DNA from: Pseudoxanthomonas mexicana
GTDB taxonomy: Bacteria; Pseudomonadota; Gammaproteobacteria; Xanthomonadales; Xanthomonadaceae
Direction: 5' to 3'
DNA: 64,000 nt
Assembly (NCBI RefSeq): GCF_001556105.1
Contig: NZ_LSIF01000027.1
Coordinates: 85,736-149,735 of the forward strand
The notes beneath the pieces were generated by a model, which did no database searches, was not told the DNA's origin, and saw only the letters and a program-made list of their open reading frames with translations. Position 1 is the stretch's first letter; each line of letters starts with the position of its first letter. The translations under genes and the position numbers were made by a program. Below are positions 8,123 to 16,524 of this stretch, one piece after another.

Positions 8123-9511
8123 TCAGTGCCCGCCGTCCAGGGCCTTCAGTTCGCTGACCAGCGCATTCGCCATCTCCGAGCCGTCGCCGTACAGCATGCG
8201 GGTGTTGTCGGCGTAGAAGAGCGCATTCTCGATGCCGGCGAAGCCCGTGCCCTTGCCGCGCTTGATGACGATGGTGTTCTTGGAGTTCACCACGTCGAGG
8301 ATCGGCATGCCGTAGATGGGCGAGGCCGGATCGGTCTTCGCCACCGGGTTCACCACGTCGTTGGCGCCGATCACCAGCGACACGTCGGTGTTGGCGAACT
8401 CGGGATTGATGTCGTCCATGTCGACGATGAGGTCGTACGGCACGCCGGCCTCGGCCAGCAGCACGTTCATGTGGCCCGGCATGCGCCCGGCGACCGGGTG
8501 GATGGCGAACTTCACCTTCACCCCGCGCGCCATCAGCTTCTGCGACAGCTCCCAGATCTTGTGCTGCGCCTGCGCCACCGCCAGGCCGTAGCCCGGCACG
8601 ATCACCACGCGCTCGGCATAGGCCATCATCGCGGCCACGTCGGCGGCCTCGATGGGCTTCATCGAACCGCCGATCTCCTGCATCGCGGCGCTGCCGCCGC
8701 CGAAGTTGGAGAACAGCACGTTGCTGATCTTGCGGTTCATCGCCTTGGCCATCAGCCGCGTCAGCAGCATGCCGGCCGCGCCGACCATGGTGCCGGCGAT
8801 GATCAGCGCTTCGTTGCCCAGCACGTAGCCTTCGAACGCCACGGCCAGGCCGGTGAACGCGTTGTACAGCGAGATCACCACCGGCATGTCGGCGCCGCCG
8901 ATGGGCAGCGTCATCAGCACGCCCAGCGCCAGCGACAGCACGAAGAAGGCGATGATCCACGGCATCGCCAGCGTGGTCAGCGCCATCACGCCGCTGGCGA
9001 TGGCGGCCAGCGCGACCAGCGCGTTGAACCACTGCTGGCCCGGGAACGTGTAGCGCTTGTCCATGCGCCCGTCCAGCTTGGCCCAGGCGATGACGGAACC
9101 GGTCAGCGACACCGCGCCGATCAGCGCACCGATCACGGCAAGCGACAAGGTGAAGGTGGACGGCGCGGGTTGCCCGGAGGAATAACGCACCAGTTCCACC
9201 GCGCCGATCGCGGCGGCCGAACCGCCGCCCATGCCATTGAAAAGCGCGACCATCTGCGGCATGTCGGTGATCGCCACCTTCTTGCCCCAGATCCAGTTCA
9301 GGCCGACGCCGATCACGATGGCCGCGATCATCAGGCCGATGTTGTGCAGGCCCGGCAGGAAGAACGTGGCGACGGTGGCGATCAGCATGCCCATGCCGGC
9401 CCACTGGATGCCGCTGCGCGCGGTCTTCGGACTGGCCATGCGCTGCAGGCCGAGCAGGAACAGCGTGGCGGCGACGAAATAACTCAGCTTCACCAGCGTC
9501 AACGCACTCAT
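8123..9511 (-). CDS. pntB: NAD(P) transhydrogenase subunit beta
   Basis: 462 residues, the usual length. The N-terminal half is membrane domain II (about eight helices, starting FVAATLFLLGLQRM). The C-terminal half, from about residue 285, is the NADP(H)-binding domain III, with VIVPGYGLAVAQAQHKIWEL, VAGRMPGHMNVLLAEAGVPYD, IGANDVVNP and IKRGKGTGFAGIENALFY. The complex uses the proton gradient to move hydride from NADH to NADP+, supplying NADPH. The start overlaps the stop of the preceding gene (ATGA, 9508-9511), so translation is coupled. A shared terminator follows. Confidence 0.96.
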   Translation of the reverse strand: MSALTLVKLSYFVAATLFLLGLQRMASPKTARSGIQWAGMGMLIATVATFFLPGLHNIGLMIAAIVIGVGLNWIWGKKVAITDMPQMVALFNGMGGGSAAAIGAVELVRYSSGQPAPSTFTLSLAVIGALIGAVSLTGSVIAWAKLDGRMDKRYTFPGQQWFNALVALAAIASGVMALTTLAMPWIIAFFVLSLALGVLMTLPIGGADMPVVISLYNAFTGLAVAFEGYVLGNEALIIAGTMVGAAGMLLTRLMAKAMNRKISNVLFSNFGGGSAAMQEIGGSMKPIEAADVAAMMAYAERVVIVPGYGLAVAQAQHKIWELSQKLMARGVKVKFAIHPVAGRMPGHMNVLLAEAGVPYDLIVDMDDINPEFANTDVSLVIGANDVVNPVAKTDPASPIYGMPILDVVNSKNTIVIKRGKGTGFAGIENALFYADNTRMLYGDGSEMANALVSELKALDGGH

Positions 9512-10017
9512 GCCCGGCTCCCTTCCGACGACGACGCGGATTGCTTGTCCAACCGATGGTGTTCACGCATTTCGATGGCGGTCTTGAGCAGGCCGACCAT
9601 GCCCAGGCCGAAGGCGACCAGGCCCAGCGACAACTGGTTCACGACGGTGGAATCAGCCAGATACGCGCCGGCCAGGCCGCCGAGCATCGCGCCCAGTGCA
9701 TAGAACGCGAGCAAGGCCAGCATCCAGCGACCCTTGCGTGCGTCCTGCCAGACGCGCCGCGAGACGTCGTTCTGCGTGCGCGTCGGATCCTGCAGCGAGG
9801 ACAGGCCGATGCCGACACCGGCATACAGCAGGACGTAGTTGCCGTCATCGAAGACCTGCGACCAGCCGCCAGTGCCGGCCAGGGAGATCGACCAGGCCGC
9901 TTTCACCGCATACGCCACGGCGACCAGCAACGCGGGGTACTGCAGGTAGCTGACCCGCTGGAAGACATCACGGACCGACATGGGCTGGCGTGCAGGCATC
10001 ACCGGGACGCTGCTCAC
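9508..10017 (-). CDS. Uncharacterised four-helix membrane protein inside the pnt operon
   Basis: 169 residues. The GTG at 10017 overlaps the pntAB stop (GTGA), and the stop overlaps the pntB start (ATGA), so it is translationally coupled on both sides. Four hydrophobic segments are visible: YPALLVAVAYAVKAAWSISLAG, YVLLYAGVGIGLSSL, WMLALLAFYALGAMLGGLAGAYL and LSLGLVAFGLGMVGLLKTAIEM. I do not recognise the family. Classical pnt operons have pntAB directly before pntB, so the tight packing suggests a role in assembly or function of the transhydrogenase (inference). An in-frame ATG (MPARQPMSV) six codons later is an alternative start. Confidence 0.72.
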   Translation of the reverse strand: MSSVPVMPARQPMSVRDVFQRVSYLQYPALLVAVAYAVKAAWSISLAGTGGWSQVFDDGNYVLLYAGVGIGLSSLQDPTRTQNDVSRRVWQDARKGRWMLALLAFYALGAMLGGLAGAYLADSTVVNQLSLGLVAFGLGMVGLLKTAIEMREHHRLDKQSASSSEGSRA

Positions 10018-10313
10018 TTGCCACCCGCGGGCGGCTTGCTGCTCTTGAACATCTCCAGCATGCGCTCGGTGACCACGTAACCGCCGGCGGCGTTGCCCGC
10101 ACCCAGCAGCACGGCGATGAAGCCGATGGCTTTCTCCAGCGTGGTATCGGCATGCCCCAGCACGACCATCGCACCGATCAGCACGATGCCGTGGATGAAG
10201 TTGGAGCCCGACATCAGCGGCGTGTGCAGGATCACCGGCACCCGGGAAATGATCACGTGCCCGGCGATGCCCGCCAGCATGAAGATGTACAGCGCCACGA
10301 ACCCGTCGCTCAT
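10014..10313 (-). CDS. pntAB: NAD(P) transhydrogenase subunit alpha part 2 (membrane part)
   Basis: 99 residues from the ATG at 10313 (MSDGFVALYIFMLAGIAGHV). It has three to four membrane helices and the conserved HTPLMSGSNFIHGIVLIGAM. It corresponds to the C-terminal membrane segment of E. coli PntA, which in many bacteria is a separate subunit. GGGGGAG precedes this ATG; in-frame GTG (10334) and ATG (10325) upstream are alternatives. Its partner pntAA lies 2.5 kb away beyond a block of other genes, so it probably needs its own promoter. Confidence 0.93.
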   Translation of the reverse strand: MSDGFVALYIFMLAGIAGHVIISRVPVILHTPLMSGSNFIHGIVLIGAMVVLGHADTTLEKAIGFIAVLLGAGNAAGGYVVTERMLEMFKSSKPPAGGK

Positions 10314-10477
10314 CCGCTCCCCCATCCGGTCCACGTTGTGTTGGTTGCCGCGCGGGCCTGCCGCGGTGGCCCCGCATCATAACCATACCTGAACCCGGCC
10401 GGGACCCGATGCCGTCGCGTCAACCGATGCCGGCACGGCGCGTTTCCATGCGTACACCCCACCCCGAGGACCCGATC

Positions 10478-10801
10478 ATGAAGCGCTTGTCTCTGCTGGG
10501 TTTGTCCGTCCTGCTGCTGTCCGCCGCCGGTGGCGCCTTCGCCGGCGATCGAGGCGACCGCATCGACCACCGCCTCGACCGTCGTGGCGACCGCGTCGAA
10601 CATCGCCTGGATATCCGCGGCGACCGCATCGAACGCCAGTTCGACCGCCGTGCGCAGTGGGGCCATCCTCGTGCCGCGAACCAGCTGGAGCGCCGGGGTG
10701 ACCGCATCGACGCGCGCCTGGACCGCAAGGGCGAGCATGCCGAGGCGCGCTGGGACCGCCGGGGCGATCGCATCGATCGTCGCCTGGACCATCGCGGCTG
10801 A
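10478..10801 (+). CDS. Secreted charged repeat protein, first gene of a sigma-factor module
   Basis: 107 residues. ATG 10478 follows GAGGA. The signal peptide is clear (KRLSLLGLSVLLLSAAGGAFAG). The mature part is almost wholly Arg/Asp-rich repeats of the type RRGDRIDHRLD, recurring about every 11 residues (GDRIDHRLDRRGDRVEHRLDIRGD and so on). This would form a long amphipathic, zwitterionic helix. No enzyme motif is seen. It ends 23 bases before the sigma-factor gene, so it is probably cotranscribed. A sensor or cation-binding role in the periplasm, like CpxP/RcnB-type proteins, is only a guess. Confidence 0.7.
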   Translation: MKRLSLLGLSVLLLSAAGGAFAGDRGDRIDHRLDRRGDRVEHRLDIRGDRIERQFDRRAQWGHPRAANQLERRGDRIDARLDRKGEHAEARWDRRGDRIDRRLDHRG

Positions 10802-10824
10802 TTCACGGCACCGGCCGCTAAGCT

Positions 10825-11394
10825 ATGTTGGTGAGTAGTGCCCCGAGCCCGCTGTCCGACGCGTCGTCGCCCGCCCCGCTGGCGGCGACGCTGGACCTGT
10901 TCCTGGCCGACATCGGGCCGCGTGCGTTCCGCTTCGCGGAGACCGGCCTTCGCCATCGCGAGGATGCGCTGGACGCCGTGCAGGACGCGATGATGAAGAT
11001 GCTGGCCTACCGCGAGCATCCGGCCGCGGAGTGGTCGCCGCTGTTCTGGAGCATCCTGCGCCGGCGCATCATCGACATGCAGCGTCGTGCGGGTTTCCGG
11101 CTGCGCTGGTTGATGCCGACGGGTGATCGCGGCGAGGAAAGCGCGGTGGACTGGGCGCCCGACCACGGCGCCGGCCCCGCACAGACGCATGACCAACGCG
11201 AGGCCTACGCGCGGTTGGTGCACGCCCTGCGGGCCCTGCCCAACCGGCAACGCGAGGCCTTTACCTTGCGCGTACTCGAAGAACTGGACGTGGCTGACAC
11301 GGCACGCGCGATGGGCTGCTCGGAAGGATCGGTGAAGACCCACCTGTCCCGCGCGCGCGACGCCCTGCAACGGCAACTGGAGGAATTCCGATGA
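10825..11394 (+). CDS. ECF-type RNA polymerase sigma factor
   Basis: 189 residues. Region 2 is visible around residues 20-95 (EDALDAVQDAMMKMLAYREHP, FWSILRRRIIDMQRR). Region 4 lies at about 125-185 (RLVHALRALPNRQREAFTLRVLEELDVADTARAMGCSEGSVKTHLSRARDAL), a typical helix-turn-helix that reads the -35 element. ECF sigma factors redirect RNA polymerase in response to envelope or other signals. The stop overlaps the start of the next gene by 4 bases (ATGA), the usual arrangement for a sigma/anti-sigma pair. An alternative GTG start lies two codons in. A -10-like TAAGCT directly precedes the ATG. Confidence 0.88.
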   Translation: MLVSSAPSPLSDASSPAPLAATLDLFLADIGPRAFRFAETGLRHREDALDAVQDAMMKMLAYREHPAAEWSPLFWSILRRRIIDMQRRAGFRLRWLMPTGDRGEESAVDWAPDHGAGPAQTHDQREAYARLVHALRALPNRQREAFTLRVLEELDVADTARAMGCSEGSVKTHLSRARDALQRQLEEFR

Positions 11395-11789
11395 GCCCCG
11401 CCCACGACGACGGTCATGGCATGGATCAGCAGGCCCGTCGCCTGCACCAGGCCGCGCTGGCGCAGGTGTCGCCGCAGACGCTGATGCGGCTGCGCAGCGC
11501 GCGCCATGAGGCGCAGCGGCAGGCGCCATCCGCCGGCGGACGGCACCCATGGCGCTGGCTGACGGCCACGGCGTTCTCGGCGGTGCTCGCCGTGGGTATC
11601 GGCCTGCAATGGCTGCCCCGCGCACCTGACGCGATCGTTCCTTCAGCCACGATGGCGGCCACGCCGGCCGACACCGACCTTTCCACGGATGCGCTGGGCG
11701 TCGCCAGCGCGTTCGATGAAGATCCCGATCTCTACCTCTGGCTGGCCTCCGCCGATGCCCAGCCCCTTGCCATGGAGTCGACCCCATGA
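11391..11789 (+). CDS. Putative membrane-anchored anti-sigma factor
   Basis: 132 residues with one membrane helix (WLTATAFSAVLAVGIGLQWL, about residues 52-71). The N-terminal ~50-residue cytosolic segment is rich in charged residues, and a short periplasmic tail ends near DEDPDLYLWLASADAQ. No zinc-binding HxxxCxxC motif is seen, so it is not a classical ZAS-type anti-sigma factor. The role is inferred from the 4-base overlap with the sigma-factor gene, the topology and the size. It also overlaps the next gene by 4 bases. Confidence 0.6.
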   Translation: MSPAHDDGHGMDQQARRLHQAALAQVSPQTLMRLRSARHEAQRQAPSAGGRHPWRWLTATAFSAVLAVGIGLQWLPRAPDAIVPSATMAATPADTDLSTDALGVASAFDEDPDLYLWLASADAQPLAMESTP

Positions 11790-12238
11790 AGGTCCGCGCC
11801 CTTCGTATTCTTGTCCTCGGCCTGCTGCTCGCCAGCGGCCATGCGCTGGCGCAGGCCGCACCGGCCCCGTTGCCCGCCTGGGAGCAGCTGACACCGCAAC
11901 AGCGCGAGGCACTGATCACGCCCGTGCGCGACCGCTGGAACCGCGAGCCGGACCAACGCGACCGCATGCTGGAGCGTGCGCAGCGCTGGCAGGCGATGAC
12001 GCCGGAGCAGCGCGCGCAGGCGCATCACGGCATGAAGCGCTTCGAGGACATGAATCCCGACCAGCGTCGCGAGGCGCGCGCGCTTTACGGCCACATGAAG
12101 GCGCTCACGCCCGAGCGGCGGGACGCATTGCGCGAGCAATGGAAGAAGATGACGCCGGCACAGCGCGAGGCGTGGATGCGCGAGAACGCACCGCCGCGTG
12201 ATCGTGACCGCGACCGCGATCGCCTGCAGGACCGGTGA
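11786..12238 (+). CDS. DUF3106-type secreted protein
   Basis: 150 residues. A signal peptide (RALRILVLGLLLASGHALAQA) is followed by repeats of LTPQQREAL, MTPEQRAQA, MNPDQRREA, LTPERRDAL and MTPAQREAW, the hallmark of DUF3106. The C-terminus is a run of DR dipeptides. The family is common as the last gene of ECF sigma/anti-sigma modules in beta- and gammaproteobacteria; its role is unknown. It starts inside the stop of the anti-sigma gene (ATGA). As in the first gene of the module, the mature chain is dominated by Arg-rich amphipathic repeats. Confidence 0.75.
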   Translation: MKVRALRILVLGLLLASGHALAQAAPAPLPAWEQLTPQQREALITPVRDRWNREPDQRDRMLERAQRWQAMTPEQRAQAHHGMKRFEDMNPDQRREARALYGHMKALTPERRDALREQWKKMTPAQREAWMRENAPPRDRDRDRDRLQDR

Positions 12239-12259
12239 ATCCGGGAGGACAGACGTCGC

Positions 12260-12850
12260 CTAGCCGGCTTTCCAGTGCGCATACAACGCGCGCATCCGGG
12301 CTTGCTGCGGTTTGCTCCAGTATCTGATCCGCTGCTCCATCCCTTCATCCGTACCCCACTCCGGGTAGCCACTCGCAGCCAAGGCATACCAGTGCAATGC
12401 GGTGGCATGGTCGCCCACCGTCCAGTACGCAAGCGCGCGCGTGTATGTCACCCATGCAGGCCGACCACCATGCAGGCGCTCGGCCTCGGCCCAGTCGGAT
12501 AAAGCGCCCTCGATATCGCCCTGGTCGTAGCGCGACCATCCGCGGGACCAATGAACGTGTCGGCGCTGGGGACTTGCCGGCTCGCTTGCGCCGAGGGCGG
12601 CATCGTAATCGCGGAGCTCCCGTTCACGATCACCCATCTCGCCATAGAGATGCGCACGATGGACCAGCGCGGAGACATTGCGCGGATTCTTCTGCAGCGC
12701 GGCCTGGATCATCGACCGGAATCTCACGCGCCCGCCTGGCGGATAGCCGAGGTACGACGCCGCAGGATCCGGATCGACGTAACGCGGTTCCTGTGCGACG
12801 GCGTGTCCCACCAGGAGCATGGCCGCCAGCGGCCATGTCCATCGCCTCAT
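12260..12850 (-). CDS. Secreted TPR-like protein
   Basis: 196 residues from ATG 12850. A short signal peptide (RRWTWPLAAMLLVGHAVAQ) is followed by helical repeats resembling tetratricopeptide units. These are ALQKNPRNVSALVHRAHLYGE, RRHVHWSRGWSRYDQGDIEGAL and WVTYTRALAYWTVGDHATALHWYALA. The start overlaps the pntAA stop (ATGA, 12847-12850), so it is translated behind pntAA. No catalytic motif is seen. A protein-binding role in the periplasm is the generic expectation. It converges on the DUF3106 gene with 21 bases between. Confidence 0.68.
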   Translation of the reverse strand: MRRWTWPLAAMLLVGHAVAQEPRYVDPDPAASYLGYPPGGRVRFRSMIQAALQKNPRNVSALVHRAHLYGEMGDRERELRDYDAALGASEPASPQRRHVHWSRGWSRYDQGDIEGALSDWAEAERLHGGRPAWVTYTRALAYWTVGDHATALHWYALAASGYPEWGTDEGMEQRIRYWSKPQQARMRALYAHWKAG

Positions 12851-13938
12851 GCGACCGTACGTTCCGGCCACACGGTTTTCGCCAGCAGCTCGTCGTCCCA
12901 GTCGAACTGCAATGCGCCGTCCTTGACGAACAGCACGACGAAATTGAGCACGTTGCGGGCGTACATCTCGCTGGCGTGGACCGCGCCCAGGCTGGCGAGA
13001 TTGAGCGGGCCGGCAATCGTCACGCCGTTGTGCGCATAGGTGTCACCGGGACGGGTCAGTTCGCAGTTGCCGCCGGTTTCCGCCGCCAGGTCGACGATGA
13101 CGCTGCCCGGCTTCATGCCTTCGACCATCACCGTCGTGATGATCTTCGGCGCGGGTCGGCCCGGCACCGCGGCCGTGCAGACCACGACGTCGATGCCTTT
13201 CAGATGGTCGGCGAGGCGTTGCTGCTGCAGCGCGCGTTCTTCATCGGTCAGCTGGCGCGCATAGCCGCCCTCGCCCGCCGCGCTGACGCCGAGGTCGAGG
13301 AACTTGCCGCCCAGTGATTCGATCTGCTCACGCGTTTCGGGGCGCACGTCGAAGCCTTCGACCTGCGCGCCCAGGCGCTTGGCGGTCGCCACGCCCTGCA
13401 GGCCCGCGACACCGGCACCGACGATCAGCACCTTGGAAGGACGGATCGTGCCTGCTGCCGTGGTCAGCATCGGGAAGAAGCGTGGCGCCAGTTGCGCGGC
13501 GATCAGCACCGCCTTGTAGCCGGCCATGCCGGCCTGCGAGCTGAGGACGTCCATCGCCTGCGCCCGCGTGGTGCGCGGCAGCCGCTCGAGCGGGAATGCC
13601 TGGATGCCCTTCGCCTGCAGCGCATCCGCGCGCGCCGCGTCCGCGGCCGGCTGCAACATGCCGACCAGCGTGGCACCGGCCTTGAAACCGGCGATGGCGT
13701 CTGAGGACGGCGGTTGCACGCAGAGCAGCAGGTCGGCGCTGTCGCGGCCCTGGCCGTCGACCGGTTCGGCACCGGCTTCGCGGTAGGCCGCGTCGATGAA
13801 GCCCGCGCCGTCACCCGCGCCGCGCTCCACGAGGACACGCGCACCGGCGGCGATCAGTTTCTTGACGGTTTCCGGTGTCGCGGCCACGCGGCGTTCGCCG
13901 GCGGCGGTTTCCTTCAGTACCCGAACTTCGACCGCCAT
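12847..13938 (-). CDS. pntAA: NAD(P) transhydrogenase subunit alpha part 1 (NAD-binding)
   Basis: 363 residues of domain I, related to alanine dehydrogenase. It begins MAVEVRVLKETAAGERRVAATP and has the Rossmann motif VLIVGAGVAGLQGVATAKRLGA (GAGVAG at 174-179). SQAGMAGYKAVL and PGDTYAHNGVTIAGPLNLAS are also characteristic. It binds NAD(H) on the cytosolic face of the transhydrogenase. GAGGGG precedes the ATG. Normally pntAB follows directly; here a TPR-like gene and the sigma-factor module separate them. The C-terminal membrane part of PntA is the separate pntAB gene. Confidence 0.95.
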   Translation of the reverse strand: MAVEVRVLKETAAGERRVAATPETVKKLIAAGARVLVERGAGDGAGFIDAAYREAGAEPVDGQGRDSADLLLCVQPPSSDAIAGFKAGATLVGMLQPAADAARADALQAKGIQAFPLERLPRTTRAQAMDVLSSQAGMAGYKAVLIAAQLAPRFFPMLTTAAGTIRPSKVLIVGAGVAGLQGVATAKRLGAQVEGFDVRPETREQIESLGGKFLDLGVSAAGEGGYARQLTDEERALQQQRLADHLKGIDVVVCTAAVPGRPAPKIITTVMVEGMKPGSVIVDLAAETGGNCELTRPGDTYAHNGVTIAGPLNLASLGAVHASEMYARNVLNFVVLFVKDGALQFDWDDELLAKTVWPERTVA

Positions 13939-14012
13939 TGCGCCCCTCGTCGTTAGGTCACCCGTCAGGCGATGCTAACAGAGCGCGGCACGGCCGCGCG
14001 GAGGCGATGAGG

Positions 14013-16337
14013 TCAAGCCGGCGTGGCGGCCGACGGTACCGGCTCGAGGCGCTCGATCACACCCTGCATCGCGCTGTCGAACGCGTCTTCGCTCTGGTGG
14101 GTGCGCAGGCGCCCCATCCGCACCATCACCGCCAGTTCCTCGGGCGAGGCGACGCAGAAACGCACGCCGCGACGGTTCACGAAGAGCAGGCGCGAGGAAA
14201 TCGGGCTGACCCACGACAGCTTGCCGGCCTGCACCTTGTTGTCCTTGTCGATGAAGTCCAGCCACGTGCCGATCGGCAGGCCACGGAAATGATCCGCGTC
14301 GCTGTGGTCGAAATCGAGCGTGTCCGCGCCCCCCACCAGCTGGATGGCCACGGTGTCCTCGTCGACGACGGGCTTGGGCAGCACCACCTGCGGCAACTCG
14401 GGCAGCGCCTTCTCCAGGTCCGGGCGGGCAGCGGCGACCGCCTGCAGCGTGTCGTGCAGGGCGTCGACCGCACCGGCTGCCGCGTCCTGGTTCATGCCGA
14501 CGCTGGCGAACACCTTCAACATGTCCGTGCGCCACGCCTGCAACCACGGTTTGCCGACCACATGGCGCTGGGCCTCGGTCAGTTCCTCGAGCACGCCGTC
14601 GGCGAGCGCGAGCGATTCGCGCAGGCCCGTTCCCTCATCGCCCTCGCGCAGCACCGTCATGGTCACGTGGTGCGCCCACGGCTGGCGCAGGAAATCCTCG
14701 ATGGCTTGCGGCACGCGCCGGTCGCCCAGGCGCTCGTCCAGTTCCGATGTCATGCGCGCGCGCGCGGCTTCCAGGCGTTCCTGGCCGCGCTGGATCTCGG
14801 CGGCACGGCGCTCGGCGATCTCGATGCGGCGGCGGTGCTGTTCCAGGTACGCGCGGAATTCTTCCTCCAGGGTCAGGAAGATCGCCAGGTTCTCGTTGAA
14901 TTCGGCCACCAGGCGGTCGACGACCTCCTCGACCTTGGTCAGCAGCGTGCGCTCGGCGGCGCTCTCGCCGTTGTTGCCTTCGCAGGCTTCGGCCAGCACG
15001 TTGAGCAACCGCCGCGCCGGGTGGGTCTTCTGCACGAACATGCGGCGGTCGAGCAGCGCCACCTTCACGAACGGCACCACCAGGCGGCCGATCAGCTCGC
15101 GCGGACGGCCTTCCAGGTCGCGCTCGTCGAGCATCACGTCGAACAGCATGCCGACCAGGTCGATCGCGTCTTCGTCGACCGGCGCCAGGCGCGCCTGCGA
15201 CGGGTCCACGCCCAGCTGCGTGGCGCTGCTGAGCACTTCATTCTTCAGCCGCTGCGACAACGACTCGCCGGTGTCGCCGATGGCGGCACGCAACGTGGCG
15301 CTGGGCGATGCCTGCAGCAGCGACAGGACGGACAGCATCTCGCGTTGCGACAGGTCGCGCTGGCGCGGATCCACAGCGCGCGCTTCCGGCGCGCCGTCGG
15401 CGTCGCGGCCGCGTCGCGACTCCTGCAGCAGGTGGTGCAGGGCCTCCAGCAGGACGCCTTGCGCACCCGGCGCGGAGCCATAGCCTGGCGGCACTTCGCC
15501 GAACGCGGCGGCCATCGGCGGCGCGGTCTGGCTGGCTTGCAGGCCGCGGCTGACCCCGGCCATGCGATTGAGGAAGCGCGCCGCCCAAGCGGGTGCGCCA
15601 GGCTCTTCGCCTTCACCCGCAGCCTCCAGCTCCTGCGCGCCATCCGACGCTTGCGTGGAGGCGGGCGCAGGCGCACGGCGCGCGGGCAGCTCCGGCATCA
15701 CGCCGACCTGCATCAGGCGCTGGTCGAGGGCGGCATAGATGCGCGCGATGGCGGGCACGAAGTCGCGCTCGCACAGCTTGATCACCACCAGCCGGACGTC
15801 GGGCGCCAAGTCGCAGCCCGCGAAGGCCTGGTGCACGGCCACGCCGATGTGCTCGGGGCCGATGGGATTGAGGTCGATGTCCAGCGCGATGTCGCCGGCG
15901 ATCCAGCCCAGCCGGCGATCCAGCCGTGCCAGCACCGGCTTGCACTCGCGCTGGATGACGCTGGCGAAGTTGCGCACGGCCAGGCGCGATTCCAGTTCCT
16001 GCTCCGACACCAGGCTCAGCGTGTCTTCCGCGGACTCCAGGAAGACGCGCTCGACCGGCAGCGGCTGCCCGGCTTCCAGCGCCTTCCACGAGCGCTGCAA
16101 CTGGGCGCGGAAGCGCCCGATGATGTCTTCGCGGCGGCGGCGCAGCTCGCGCATCGCATCCAGGAACGCCATCTGGGAGGGGCCGGCGCGCTCCGCGCGG
16201 TCGAACAGCGCATCGTCGAAACGTCCGAGCGCCACCGCAAAGGCATCGACCAGCGGCGGGATCGCGGCGTCGCGCGCCTGCTCCAGCAGGCGCGTGTCGC
16301 GCCCGGGGCGGTCGGCGATGTTCAGGACATTCGACAT
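14013..16337 (-). CDS. DUF1631 family protein (first of a tandem pair)
   Basis: 774 residues from ATG 16337 (MSNVLNIADRPGRDTRLLEQ). The frame is open further upstream but without an RBS. The whole chain fits the DUF1631 family, whose function is not established. Visible landmarks are LARLDRRLGWIAGDIALDIDLNPIGPEHI, TQLGVDPSQARLAPVDEDAIDLVGMLFDVML, THPARRLLNVLAEACEGN and a coiled-coil-like stretch near 520-580. A C-terminal beta-rich PilZ-like end has WLDFIDKDNKVQAGKLSWVSPIS, SRLLFVNRRG and MGRLRTHQSEDAFDSAMQGV. A paralogue lies immediately upstream on the same strand. Confidence 0.82.
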   Translation of the reverse strand: MSNVLNIADRPGRDTRLLEQARDAAIPPLVDAFAVALGRFDDALFDRAERAGPSQMAFLDAMRELRRRREDIIGRFRAQLQRSWKALEAGQPLPVERVFLESAEDTLSLVSEQELESRLAVRNFASVIQRECKPVLARLDRRLGWIAGDIALDIDLNPIGPEHIGVAVHQAFAGCDLAPDVRLVVIKLCERDFVPAIARIYAALDQRLMQVGVMPELPARRAPAPASTQASDGAQELEAAGEGEEPGAPAWAARFLNRMAGVSRGLQASQTAPPMAAAFGEVPPGYGSAPGAQGVLLEALHHLLQESRRGRDADGAPEARAVDPRQRDLSQREMLSVLSLLQASPSATLRAAIGDTGESLSQRLKNEVLSSATQLGVDPSQARLAPVDEDAIDLVGMLFDVMLDERDLEGRPRELIGRLVVPFVKVALLDRRMFVQKTHPARRLLNVLAEACEGNNGESAAERTLLTKVEEVVDRLVAEFNENLAIFLTLEEEFRAYLEQHRRRIEIAERRAAEIQRGQERLEAARARMTSELDERLGDRRVPQAIEDFLRQPWAHHVTMTVLREGDEGTGLRESLALADGVLEELTEAQRHVVGKPWLQAWRTDMLKVFASVGMNQDAAAGAVDALHDTLQAVAAARPDLEKALPELPQVVLPKPVVDEDTVAIQLVGGADTLDFDHSDADHFRGLPIGTWLDFIDKDNKVQAGKLSWVSPISSRLLFVNRRGVRFCVASPEELAVMVRMGRLRTHQSEDAFDSAMQGVIERLEPVPSAATPA

Positions 16338-16524
16338 GCGCAGGGTTTCCCGCCCGGTGGGGCGAAAGAAAGGTGGGGGATACGGACGGGAATCCGCGAC
16401 GACATCGTAGGAAATCCGGCCGACCGGCAACCGTGATGGCCTCGGCAGTTTGATGCCGTGCAACACGTTATCGCATAAAAGCGCATTCCGGCATGCCGCT
16501 TGCATGCGGGCCAGCGGCACTGGA

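Noticed and set aside
10335..12846. Insertion sequence as cause of the pnt operon split
   Set aside because: No transposase, terminal inverted repeats or target duplication could be seen around the inserted genes.
13875..16436. 853-codon plus-strand open frame opposite the first DUF1631 gene
   Set aside because: The minus-strand DUF1631 protein is clearly real; the opposite frame is His/Gln/Arg-rich noise.
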